Origin: Phytophthora hibernalis
Lineage: Eukaryota > Oomycota > Peronosporomycetes > Peronosporales > Peronosporaceae
Direction of reading: 5' to 3'
DNA length: 64,000 nt
NCBI GenBank assembly: GCA_012656075.1
Contig: JAAKBF010000073.1
Span: forward strand, 33,826-97,825
Part shown: piece after piece, positions 1 through 11,302 of the stretch
How the letters are laid out: each line of letters starts with the position of its first letter
Numbering within the stretch: the first letter of the stretch is position 1
Made by a program: the position numbers and the translations under genes
Notes under the pieces: generated by a model
Databases searched by the model: none
The model's input: the letters and a program-made list of their open reading frames with translations, nothing else
Told to the model about the DNA's origin: nothing

Positions 1-7
1 GCAGAAC

Positions 8-2234
8 ATGGGCATGGACCAGACCCGCGCGCAGGAGATCTGGACGTCACTGCGCACGGCCATGTACGAGATCTTCTCGCACAACGCAAGCCTGCTGTCC
101 TTCGAGGAGCTGTACCGCAACTCGTACAATTTGGTACTGCATAAACACGGAGATCTGTTGTACGGAGGCGTCGTGGGCGTCATCACCGAGCACCTGCAGA
201 CTGTAGCTCAACAGACAGCCGCTGTATCGGACGAACTGCTGCTCGTGGCGCTCAACGACCAGTGGAACGACCACCAGGTCGTCATGACCATGGTGCGAGA
301 CATCCTCATGTACATGGACCGCACCTACGTGACGCAGAAGCGCAAGCTGCCCGTGTACGACAGCGGCCTCTACATCTTCCGAGACGTCATCGTGCGCCAC
401 GACAGTGTGCGTGACCGTCTACGTGCACGACTGCTGCTCTGTATCCAGCATGAACGTCACGGAGAGCTCATTGACAGGGACCTCGTCAAGAGCGTGCTCC
501 GTATGCTCGTAGATCTCGGTGTGCACTCGAACACCGTGTACGAGAGCGACTTTGAGAAGTTCTTCCTCGAGACCACACTGGATTTCTACCGTGCAGAAGC
601 ACAGACCATGCTGGATGTGGCTACGTGTCCTGAATATCTGGAGAAAGCTGAACAACGTCTGAATGAGGAGGGAGCAAGGGTGTTGCACTACTTGAACCCG
701 TCCACAGAGCATAAACTCAAGACGATTGTGGAGACGCAGCTGATCAAGAATCAAGCCAAGGCACTTGTGGAGATGGAACACTCTGGCTGTGTGTCGCTCT
801 TCCGAGATGGCAAGACGCAGGCTCTGCGCAGGATGTACTCGCTCTTTCGACGGGTACCGAGCACACTACCGGAATTCAGTGACGCCGTGCTGGAGTATAT
901 CAAGACGACCGGAGAGGAAATTGTCAAGACGCAGTGTAACCCCGAGACGGCGTTGGATGCGGCGCAGTTTGTGGAGAAACTACTAGCGCTGCGTGAGAAG
1001 TTTGTGGGTTTTTTGTCGGACTGCTTTTTGATGACCCGCAGTTCCACAAGTCGATCAAGCAAGGATTTGAGGCCTTTATGAACACGAACACAGTGTGTGC
1101 GGGATACTTGGCGCACTACCTGGACGAGTTACTGCGCTCGAAGAACCGGTTTGAAGAAGAGATGGATACCCGCGTGACGCAAGCTATCGCCTTGTTCAGA
1201 TATTTGCAGGACAAGGATGTGTTTGAGGAGTTCTACAAGGTTTTGCTCGCCAAGCGTCTTCTTAACAGCCGCGGCACTTCGGATGAGGCTGAAAAGATCG
1301 TGATCTCGAAGCTCAAGGCCGAATGCGGCTATCAATTTACGTCTAAGCTGGAAGGTATGTTCAAGGATATGAGTATCTCGAAGGACCTCATGGAGCTGTA
1401 CCGAAAATCAGGCTACGAAACCAGGGGAAGCGGTTTTGGTATCGATATGTCTGTCGCACCAATGCCGCTGTCTGTGCACGTGCTGACAAGCGGCTTTTGG
1501 CCTACGGAAATGGCTCCTATGTGTGCTCTTCCACTGGAGCTTGTTCAGCTGACGCAGACGTTCGAGGGTTTTTACTACGCAAGGCATAACGGGCGCAAAC
1601 TGGCATGGATGGCAAATATGGGTACCGTTGACGTGCGCGCTACGTTCTCTGCTGGCGTAGAAGATGGCAATCGTCGCCACGAGCTAAACGTGTCGACCTA
1701 CCAAGCTGTGATTTTGATGCTGTTCAATCAGAATCCCGAGTGGCGTTTTAAGGAGCTCGTGGAGCGCACGCGTATTGATGTCAAGGATCTAAAGCGCCAC
1801 CTAATTTCTCTCTGCACACCGAAGTACAAAATTTTGATCAAGAGTTCCAAGGGAAGCGTATTGACGAGGAGGCCGACACATTTACTGTGAATGATGCGTA
1901 CAAGTCGAAGCTGCACCGCGTACGGATACCGCTGGTGTCACAGAAGGAGACGTCGCTGCTGCCGGCTGTGGCGAACAACACCAATCCGGCCGATATGCTG
2001 CCGCCTACTGTCGCCGAGGATCGGAAGCACCTTGTCGAAGCCGCGATCGTGCGTATCATGAAGACACGCAAACAGATGCAGCACAACCAACTCATCGCAG
2101 AGGTCACTCGCCAAATGGCAGGTCGCTTCACGCCGTCTCCACAGCTCATCAAGCTGCGCATCGAGAGTCTCATCGAGCGCGAGTATCTCCAGCGCAGCAC
2201 CACGGACCGACGAATGTACAACTATTTAGCCTGA
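8..2234 (+). CDS. CUL3: Cullin-3 homologue, scaffold of a CUL3-RING ubiquitin ligase (5' end missing)
   Basis: Cullin-3 bridges BTB-domain substrate adaptors and the RING protein RBX1 in a ubiquitin ligase. The frame aligns along nearly the whole of animal CUL3: an N-terminal cullin repeat with FEELYRN and VLHKHG, then NDHQ...MVRDILMYMDR, the cullin-homology block KDVFEEFYKVLLAKRLL, KLEGMFKDMSIS, and the C-terminal winged helix with the neddylation segment IVRIMKTRKQM (the Lys after IVRIM is the expected NEDD8 site). It ends in a typical REYLQRSTTDRRMYNYLA tail. The first in-window ATG at 8 matches about residue 24 of animal CUL3 and sits just after a 'cag', so an upstream exon is probably off the window. 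The reading frame changes near 1015-1025 (T5 run) and near 1850-1856 (GGG run). Each is repaired by one extra base in the run, so both look like single-base assembly deletions. Family identity is near certain. Confidence 0.93.
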
Positions 2235-2533
2235 GGCGCAGCGACAACACACGTACAAGACAGCGAAAAAGGCAAGTACAACTACGCCCGACGACAAAAT
2301 GCAAACAACATTTTCTAGTCGCCGAGACCTCAGCTTTTAGACGACACCTCCACAAATTGACATTTCCTATCGTGACATTCTATCGTGACATTCCGGTCTC
2401 CAACCCTCCCTTCACTGCCCCCTCCGTATACTGCCATGTCAATCACCGGAACCCATCTCCCTCTTTTTACGAACAAGTCATCAGTAGCTAACGTTATAAC
2501 GCCTCAAAGCCAAAGCGCCCAATCGCGAGCCAA
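2235..2533. other. Intergenic spacer with a 13-bp tandem duplication
   Basis: This is the space between the CUL3 stop and the UGT start. It should hold the CUL3 3' UTR and the UGT promoter. A 13-bp unit (tatcgtgacattc) occurs twice head to tail at 2368-2380 and 2381-2393. No gene is seen. Confidence 0.6.
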
Positions 2534-4549
2534 ATGGTCGAGTCGCAGCTCTCGGGGCTGCGCTCCGTGGCCGTGCAGTCCACGCCCATCCACCGCGTGC
2601 AGCTCCTGACGTCCTCAACTCCCTCCAAGCCTCGCAGTAACTCAGCGCCGAGTCTACGGCTGCGACTGCAGCGTCAGTGGCGAACGACCGCGTGGCTGTT
2701 GCTGTCTCTGGGCGTCCTGTGCTGTCTAGGACGTCTGGGGGCAGACGCAGCCACTACGGACGCTTCCACACCCAAGAGCAAGTCGACCAACGCAGCCAAT
2801 GACATGTACATCGTGCTAGTGAGCATCCCCGTGCTGGACAAGATGCTGCCGCTCAAGCACCTGGCCGAGGAGCTGCTGTCCCGTGGTGTACGCGTGGGCT
2901 TCGCACTGCCTGAGAACTGCCGCCAATGGGTGAGTGATCTGGAAGGACTGGAGTTCATCTCGCTCGGCAACGTGGCAGGCAAAGGTCGAGCTACGGCACT
3001 GGACCCGACGGAGCTGCAGATGCTCGGCGTCTACGAGCTACGCCACCACACTACGCTACTACGCGTCGTTCCAACGACCGATGTTTGGTCCATTGTTGGA
3101 AGATCTGGAAGACGACCGTCCCGACCTGGTGGTGGTGGATCGATACACTTTCGCAGGATTTGACGTGTGCCATCGACTGCAACTGCCCTACGTGGTGAAC
3201 GACCCCACCTGCTCTTTGACATCGACTCCCCACCCGCCTACATCCCGGCACCGTTCTCCAACTTGACCATGCACGTACGAAGCTGTAACTTTGATGTGGT
3301 CTGGAGGGTGCTTGGGTACTAATTTGGTGGTGTTTTTGGTGTTTTGTAGACGACGAGCGTGCTGGAGCGGTGTTTGAATAGTTATTACCGCCTGCGCTTC
3401 CGACTGGGACTGGTTCATGTGTATAAGGAGATTAATGCTGTGCGGCAAGAACACGGACTCGAGGCCATCGATAGCAAGCATCAGATGCACGGCCACGCGC
3501 TCGTGCTAGTGAACTCGGTCTTTGGACTGGATGAGGCGCGCCCTATGACGCCTCAATTTCGAATGGTAGGCTTGCTGCAGTCGCAAAAATTGCAGCTCGA
3601 GCGTGCAGAGGCTGAAGGAAGCCCGTCTGGACGTAGCAGATTCCCAGCGGCGTTGACTACTTGGCTGGAGGCCCCGGAGCACCAAGACAAGCCACTGGTA
3701 TTTATCAGTTTTCAGACGGACGTGCCTTTGACGGCAGAGTTCATTACGACTATCGTAGGTCTTGTGCTGTTCTGATGCTGCTCTGTTTCCTAAATGTTGA
3801 ACTAAGCTGTCTTTACTGACTGTGTTGTGTTTGCGAACACCTTACAGATGAACGCCCTGGAAACTGCAGATGTCCGACTCTTGTGGAGAATCACACTGCA
3901 GGAGCAGGCAGCATTCGATTTGCGTTCGCGTCCCCGAGATTCGGTATTATTTCTCGGCGACGGTCTGGACGATACAGCGGTGCTCGCGCTTGCGCCCGAG
4001 ATAGAGCTGCTGGTCACTGCAGGAGATTTCCAGACCATGCAAGAGGCTCTCGTTGTTGGCGTGCCCGTCTTAGGAATCCCTTACTCGGCGGAACAAGTTG
4101 AAGGACTGAACGCGGTGGTGCGAGCGGGTGCTGGCCTCCAACTGGACGGGGAATCATTTTCCGAGGACAGTCTGCGCTCAACAGTGGATAGAATGCTGGT
4201 TGGTGATCGCGAGCACTTCAAGGCGAATGCAGAGCACCTCGGGGAGCTAGTGAAGACTGGTGGCGGAGTGAAGTGCGCTGCGGACGAGCTGCTGGCTGTT
4301 GCCGAGTTCGGATCGCGTCACTTGCTGCCGATGCGCAATTTGCAGCCGCTCTACAAGACGTACCTGGTGGACGTGTACCTCATCTACGGAGCCATCCTCT
4401 GCGGCGCGGCCATCATTCTGCGCACGTTCGTGTCGGTGCTGTTGTCCATTTTCCAGCCTCTGACGCCGCTCGAGGTGCTCGAAGCGGAAGAGCTCGCTGC
4501 GAACGGTGATCTGGGCCGCGCCGATGCGGTCCATAAAGCGGTGCAATAA
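2534..4549 (+). CDS. UDP-glycosyltransferase-like (UGT, GT1 family) membrane protein, three exons
   Basis: UGTs move a sugar from a UDP-sugar to small lipophilic acceptors, usually at the ER. The protein opens with a basic leader and a hydrophobic helix (about residues 48-68, TAWLLLSLGVLCCLGRLGA), then a Rossmann-like N domain starting MYIVLVSIPVLDKMLPLKHL. A C domain holds a divergent UGT signature, LVTAGDFQTMQEALVVGVPV (the usual THGG is TAGD here), followed by GIPYSAEQ. A C-terminal membrane helix (YLIYGAILCGAAIILRTFV) precedes a short tail, as in type I ER UGTs. Two short introns are clear: 3275-3349 (GTACGA...TGTAG, branch site TACTAAT at 3317-3323) and 3755-3847 (GTAGGT...TTACAG). Exon 1 has two frame changes, near 3040-3060 and near 3208-3214, probably assembly indels. 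Loss of the HGG motif makes the donor sugar and activity uncertain. Confidence 0.8.
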
Positions 4550-5551
4550 ACCCACGCAGAGCTCCTGTCTTTCAGGTGCAGTGGCCCCCATGGACAGTTG
4601 CAATTGTCATTTCGTGTGCTCTTGTTTACCACAGGCTTCAACTTCGCGCGGACGACGAGGGCGGACGATGAGTTTCGGAGCATACGCTTCTCTGACAGAC
4701 TTCGGTCAAGGCATCTCGTGGACTGCATTTAGGCCCAGTGCTGCATCCACAGACTCCCAAAATGAGGCGTGGCATTTTCGGTCTCCGATATCCCAGCCGG
4801 ATGCACGTCATCGCCATTCTCCGCGGTACGTCGCGTTGAACACGTAAGTACACGGTGGTACGTGTCAAACATAGCGAAATTGCAGTAAATTGTGCATTGC
4901 GAAGCGTTCTCAACGATGGAGACTCCAGTTACATGTAGATACTTTATCAAGGCTCGAGTCCAATGCCACCGCAAAGTGCATCCACAGACACCGTCGTCGC
5001 CACGTCGCACTTCTCGGCTTCATCTGTGAGCCTCCCGTCGCCAGGGAGCCGGTCGCCTTCAAGTCCTCTCCTCTGCGGGCTCGATGCTCTACCCATCGCC
5101 AGTTCTCTACAACTGCAACCAGTCGGACTATGGATAACTCAATTGTACAATATCTACAGCAGCAGCTCGACGGGAGCACTACCTCGTTCGACAACCACTC
5201 ACTCGAAATTACAGCGCTCTGTAATGCCTCCCGATGGTCTCCGCCCACATGTCCATCCATCAGTTATTGCGTCCGTCCAACAAACTCCGTATCAACCAGA
5301 GTCACAACCAAAGCAACTCGATCCAGCAGCTCTCGAAGCTGAAGCAGTCGGCGTTGGGCCAAAAATCCCCAAAATCCGCCTCGTCTGCGTCTTTTTGATG
5401 CCACCGGCTGTTCCACGCGCGCAAGGTGCACAGTGCGGACACTCACACTCGTGCTCGACGGCTCCGTCGCAGGTAGAGTACCCTAACTAAAAGTTATTCC
5501 GCATTAAGCGGGAAGGTAGAGCGCCTCGCCCAACCGGGCCCCATACAAGAC
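4550..5551. other. Spacer between UGT and ankyrin-TIR genes, possible small ORF
   Basis: No recognisable gene lies in this 1-kb stretch. The best candidate is an ATG at 5249 opening a Ser/Gln/Lys-rich frame that hits TGA at 5396-5398 just after a T5 run. One added T would let it run on to 5490. Because single-base losses in homopolymers recur in this window, a short gene is possible but unsupported by any known family. The rest is presumably UTR and the promoter of the next gene. Confidence 0.3.
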
Positions 5552-8500
5552 ATGGAGCCCGACCCCAGCCCCGGCGATCTCACTCTACACGCCGACGACC
5601 ACTCTACCGACGCACAGACACAATACATCAAGATCGAGACGCCTATTAAGGTGCGCGCCAAGGACCTGAAGCGACAAGACACGTTCAACAGCGACGGCTC
5701 CGTAGTCTCCGCCCCGAGGCCTACGGTAGGCTCGCCCTACCGCCCTACCGGCACGAGACTCAGCGGCGCCGACCGTATGGCGCTTGATATTCAGATGGGA
5801 CCGAGAACGATCACGTTGGATGACGTCGAGGTAGAACCAAAGGTAGAACGGGTAGAACAGGTAGAACAGAGCCGCAAGGACACAGATCAGAGCAGCAAGG
5901 CCGACGCTACGGAACACACGATGCAGATGAGCTCCATCGAGCTACGGGACTCCGTTCTACCCAAACTACCCAAGAGATACCTCAACGGCCAGTTCCTGAG
6001 CAATTCCTACTTCTCCAGGAGGTTATTGAGACTCTCCCAGTTGATTGTACTGGGAGACGTCATTGCTCTCGGGTTTTTCTACTTTTACGAGTCCGACGCG
6101 GACGATATTCGCCAAGGGAAGTTGTACGTGGGTTCTCCACTGAAGGTTCTCGTGTCTAGGGACGAGCACAGTTGTGCCACGTCTGTAGCTTTAGCAGCTT
6201 TGGTGTATCATTTGTTCCCAGCAGTGTTTATCTTGGGTCTGCCCGCTTCAGGACTTCGGATCTTCGAGCCATTCAGGAGAGAACAGAGAATCGATCGAGG
6301 AGGAAGATTGCAGAAGGTCAAACGCACCATTTGTCTGCAGATTTGTGAACTTGTGGGGTTGCGATCTTCGTGTACGAGGCACTGATTCTCGGGTTTTTCG
6401 TCTACTATGTGGCAAGTGGAAAGATTTTTGTGGATTGCGACTCCAATATCCCGGCCTACGTGTTCTGCGGCTGCGCCGTCGTCATGTTCTGGCTGCTGTT
6501 TGTGCTCATGCGGGCTTTTGCGAGGTTCCGGGAGCACTTGAAGATGCAACTGGGCGCGTTCAAGGAGAGCGACCAGACAGGTGACGTCAAGGCGCACATG
6601 CTGCGCTCCAAGATGAAGCGCAAGAAACGTCAGCAGCAGAAACAGGGCAATGCCGACGTGACGCCGCCGACTCCAGCCAGGTCTACCATTGTCAAGGACG
6701 TGCAAAAGAGACTTTTTCGAGGAGCTCAGCTGGGCGATCTTAGACTTATTCGAAGGTCAATCCGCATCGCGAAGCTGCATCTTGGTGAGAGTTTCGCGCG
6801 AGACTTGTATCCAGACCCAGTCATGGTGTTTGGCATTTTTGGGCTTGCCAAGAAGAACCCCATGCATGTGGCAGCATATCAAGGAAATATTGCAGCCATG
6901 GATCTGCTGTACAAGGCACATTTCAAGGTGAACTCCTTCGACAAGGTCTCGCGTGTGAGATTTAGTACTGGCGATCTCTTTTGGTACCTCGCGAGCTACT
7001 TCATCCCCAAGCCTGTGGTTTCAGCGGACGAGACGTACAGCTCTGTGTTCAAGACGACGCTAGTCACGCCGCTGCATTGTGCTGTTAGTACGGGTCGCTT
7101 AGCTGCTGTTCGTTGGCTGATTGCACATGGAGCTGACGTTAATCTCTGCTCCAAGTCTTCGTATCGATGTGAAGGCCGTTTGCCGCCCATTTTTTAGCTG
7201 ATCACCCTGAAATTGTACATGTGCTGCTGCGTGCTGGCGCGAATCATCTCGCCATCCCAGATCCTGGTCATATGAATACAATCACGGTGTTGCAGCTCGC
7301 ATATCTGCGAGGTAACTACGCCGTTGCACAGGTGCTGGAGGACTGGGGAGGTGACGTAGCCCTCACGCCGTTGCATGCTGCAGCTGCCATGGATGACGTC
7401 GCGACAATCCGAAGCTTCTTGCGTAAGAAGGTGAATCCAGATGTCCTCGGTGAGCTGGGCTACGTCGGACTCAATAAGCGTACACCTCTGCATTGGGCTG
7501 CAGTAAATGGTTCAGTGGGTGCCGTCGAGATCCTGTTGGCTGCCAAGGCGAATGCTAATTTCCAGGATGCTCATGGACGTACAGCACTTCACTGGGCAGC
7601 TCGTGTGAATCGCGTGGCCATTGTGCGTGTGTTGTTGGAGCACGGTGCGGACCCTACGATCGTAGATGATGGCGATATGACTCCTATCATGTGTGCGGCT
7701 TGCGCTGGAGGCACAACTGTGGATATGTTTAAGGCGTTGGTTGCTAATGGTGGAGATATCAATCACCAGCTTCGCGTTACAGGTGATACTGCATTGCACT
7801 TGGCTGTTAAACTAGATGACCAGCAGACTGCTCTGGCGCTGTTGAGTATGGGAGGCGATATTATGCGCACAAACCACGACGGATTCCGCCCCATTGACTG
7901 CACTACGTCAACTAGGTTACAGTTTGAGATCAAGCGTGCCGCAGGTACTCGTGATGTGATGATTAGTTACACGCACTCACACATGGAGTTTGCTTTGAAG
8001 CTGCGCAAGTCACTTGAAGACGCGAATATTACGGTCTGGCTTGATCTCATGGACCCAAGCGGAATCGGAGGTGGTTCTGTCTGGCGCGAGGAGATTGCGC
8101 GCGGTATCACTAACGCTGCTGTGGTGCTATGCATTCTCACGGAGGACTACGCTCTGTCTGAGTGGTGTTTGAAAGAGCTGGCTTTGGCTAAGCAGGTAGG
8201 CACGCCCATCATGGCTATTTCCACGGAGCATGCGAAGATTTCAGAGGAGCTGCAGGTGTATTTGTACACACGACAACTTGTGCCGTTTGAAAAGGCTATC
8301 GTGAGCGTAAAGCAGGTGAATGAAAAAGAAACGCAGTACGAATACGACGAAAAAGCATACAAGAACCAGCTGCGTATGTTGCTGGATGGAATGCGCGACG
8401 AGATCGAGAAGCGAAAGGAGGATAACATCAAGCGCAACATGCGTCGCGCGGAGACGAACCCAATGACAGGATCAGGCCATGCAAGCAGTGGAATGCGCAG

Positions 8501-10261
8501 CCGCCTCAATCACGCGGCCTCAGGTATGAGCTCCACCAACACGTATGGGATGGATTCCATGAAGTTTGATGAGCGAACGCTGGCTTTGTCAGCATTTGAT
8601 ACTCCCAACTACACATTCGACTCGGGTGGATCGTCGATCCACGAAATTGGTGACGAATCAGCGATGCCACTTGTTATTGGCAACAGCCGTCGCCGTGGTC
8701 CACCGGGGTCTTCTCGATCCATTGGGTCTAATGGCGTCTTCTCTGCCAGCGCACGGGGTATGCGCCTGAACAACTACGACTACAATGGCACGAACCTGAG
8801 TATCCTTAGCAGCACCAGCAGCTCAAACAGCTTTGTCGATGATTGTGGCGTATCTGATAGTATCATTTTGGACACTGGCGGATACTACTTCCATCGCGCA
8901 ACTAGCAAGGAAGGCATAGGAGGGACGGCAAAGCGCGGAGGACGCAACAATGTCATCTCGGAGCGAGAGTCAAACAACGATATTGATGAGTCAAGTGCCA
9001 AGGACAGTATTGTTGAAGATCTGCAGGAGTTGAACAGTGCTACAGCCAGCGGAGAGCAGTTTGTCTTCATTAGTCATGGCGATTACCACGGGCGATTTGT
9101 TCGCAAGTTGTGTGTTGAAATGTGCCGGAAGGAGGCTTGCGGTGCTACGTGGACCGTAAACACATGGTGAAGTTGTCAACGACGATCGACGAGGACAGGG
9201 AGGAAGAGACCGACAAGGCGAAGCGACCAATGCTGTCGCGAAATGAGGACATGTCGGTGCGCATTCATGAAGCGAAAGAAGCTATTCTGAAGTGCTCGGC
9301 TTTTGTAGTGCTCATTTCGGAGAAGACACTCGCTAGTGAGCTTGTAAAAGACCAACTTGCTTTTGCGGAGGACAAGGGCAAGACGATTCTGCCTGTGGTG
9401 GTGAACCGCATGGACTTCAGTCTCGACATCAAGTACAGCCTTGCGCGCAGCGAGTTTTTCCACTTCTTTACAAAGGGTGACATGGTGGGCTTTCGTCAGT
9501 CGCTGCAGCACCTTTTGGGCGCACTGCGTGAAGAGGTCTACGGCATCAGTATCGAAGGCCCACTTCCTAGCTTTAGTTCTGGTGGACAACTTCCCAGTTT
9601 CAACGCGGGATACGGCGGAACCGCGTCAATCAGTGGACATGGATCTGTCAGCGGTCAACTACTTCGTGGCGGGTTTGCAGATTTGCGCGAAAGCTACGTG
9701 TCGGCTGGTGGTTCGTACAACCCGTCATTCCAGGGGCCCGGCGTGGACGGTAACATGCGCAGACGCAGACCGACCTCACAGAGTCTTCACTTTGCGAGTT
9801 CGCGGAGCGACACGTCGAATTTCGGTTTGCCTCCCACGCGACTCTCGCAGACGTTTGCTGAAACAACAGGGACTACTCGTAGCGTGACTTCTGACATGAG
9901 TCTGTCCCAGTCTATGATCGGGAACTTTTCCACTATCGTTGGTCGAATCACGGATGATTTTGATGAGGAAGATGAGGAGTTGTCGTATGCAGGAATCCAA
10001 GACGACGACTTTGATTCGGATGAGGAGGTGGAAGTGGAGGGAAATGGCGAGGTGCGAGTCGTGCAGGAGGAAGCTCCATCGTTTTCAAGAGCCATGCAGC
10101 AGCATCACCCTGCTTTGGGCGCCCTCTCTAATGATGGCAGCTTCGACAGGCGCCAACGAGGATCCAACTCATCCATCAGCATGCTGGAGCTTACGGAGTC
10201 CAGCGATACTATCAATATCAGCTTCGACGCCATGCTGGGCGACAAAACACCAACAAAATAA
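5552..10261 (+). CDS. Four-helix membrane protein with ankyrin repeats and two TIR domains
   Basis: I see a single gene of about 1565 residues in four frame segments. Order: a disordered N-tail; four hydrophobic helices (about 6025-6095, 6180-6250, 6370-6420, 6445-6515); a basic Lys/Gln linker; ankyrin repeats (about 6835-7910, with TPLHWAA, GRTALHWAAR and DTALHLAV); TIR1 (about 7948-8260, opening DVMISYTHSH); a Ser/Asn-rich linker; TIR2 (about 9055-9420, opening FVFISHGDYHG); and an acidic Ser-rich tail. TIR domains signal by self-association, and many are NAD+ glycohydrolases using a Glu in the segment aligned to plant WCLxEL. TIR1 keeps it (SEWCLKEL, Glu codon 8175-8177); TIR2 has Gln there (VKDQLAFA, codon 9353-9355). 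Frame changes near 6355 (G4), 7190 (T6) and 9115-9125 are each cured by one added base, so they are probably assembly errors. No introns are needed. The biological role is unknown; membrane-linked stress or cell-death signalling is a guess. Confidence 0.85.
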
Positions 10262-10579
10262 GTAAATATTCAAAGGACAAGACGCGACGCGCAGACTCAA
10301 GATGCTGACGTTGCCTGCTCCATTTTATTAGGGTGCCCGTAGTAAGAGTATCTCACTATCAACAGACAATTTTGCCCAGAACAACGTTACCATGAAGTTT
10401 TGCTGTGGACGTGTATGCTGTCGAGAAGTGATAGAAAAACAGTAGCGCGTCTCGAGTCTCTGTCGAGTCTCTTCGCGCACGAGGTCTTTCAGCCTACACA
10501 CGCTGACGTCGAAGTAATGTAGAATGTAATAAACGAAAACGACTGAAGTATCTACTCAGCGAGCAATCTCTGCAAGCCA
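10262..10579. other. Convergent 3' spacer
   Basis: This lies between the stop of the ankyrin-TIR gene and the end of a possible minus-strand gene. It contains presumed 3' UTRs and no coding signal I can support. Confidence 0.5.
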
Positions 10580-11302
10580 CTAACTGTCGCTCGAATCCGA
10601 TAGCACAAGATCCGAAATTGCTCGAGGTCCAATGAGTCTATCGTATCCCCGTCTCGGTTTATACATAAATCGTTGCGACTTGTCGTCAAGTCCGCAGTGA
10701 GCCCCCGTCCCTTGACTACATTGAGATCCTCCAGCAGTAAAGCTTCGCTTTTTTCCGCCGTCGATATATCGTCTATCGGAACTATTAAAAATCAACGTTA
10801 AAAATGTTCGCCGACGAATTACCTAGAACCTTCGTCTTGCCGTAGTAGGGATCTGCATTTTGCTCTGCAAACTGCTTAGCCCAAAGTTTCGTAGACCGAA
10901 CTCCATACATCACGCAAGTTGTAGTTCTAAGAAAGCGACTCGGTCCATGACTTCCCGTACGCAACGATGTTCAGTTCGAAGGTCTAGATGAACTGCGTGT
11001 TCAATGCGGTATGCTTTGTTGAGTGCAGATCGCAATCTGTCCAACCTTTGTCGAAGTTCGGTCGAAATGGTTTCCTCATTCGCCAACAAATCTTTCACTC
11101 TCTCCGTGGCCCTCTTCCGCTTCGCTACCTCTTCACTGAATTTGCTGTAGCCCGCACTGAATTCGCCGAAAACCGCACTGAATTCGCTGAAAACCGCACT
11201 GAATTTCCTGAAATATGACTTCACTGAAAGCACCATAATGAATTCACTGAATCGATATTTTTTATTGAATATCATGATTAGATGTACTAGTAGTAGTACC
11301 AC
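10580..11302 (-). CDS. Possible coiled-coil protein gene, unidentified, broken
   Basis: On the minus strand a charged helical segment runs from about 11150 to 10915 (KRKRATERVKDLLANEE, then ELRQRLDRLRSALNKAYRIE, ending FLELQL) and would form a coiled coil. After a frame change near 10915 a plausible continuation reads TCVMYGVRSTKLWAKQFAEQ up to about 10824. It is followed either by a very short intron (10782-10822, GT..AG on minus, 41 bp) or by another frame change, and then a frame ending at 10580. The beginning is built on 21-bp DNA repeats that translate as EFSAVFS units. I recognise no family. It could be a small transcription-factor-like or structural protein, or a decaying copy. Confidence 0.35.
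11134..11222. repeat. 21-bp tandem repeat, about four imperfect units
   Basis: Units beginning cactgaatt recur at 11134, 11155, 11176 and 11197, with a partial fifth near 11222. The two central units (11155-11175 and 11176-11196) differ at one base. On the minus strand they encode FSAVF-type repeats at the start of the possible coiled-coil protein. Confidence 0.8.

Noticed and set aside
47..781. Minus-strand open frames over the CUL3 gene
   Set aside because: They are complements of a conserved coding sequence and show no family resemblance.
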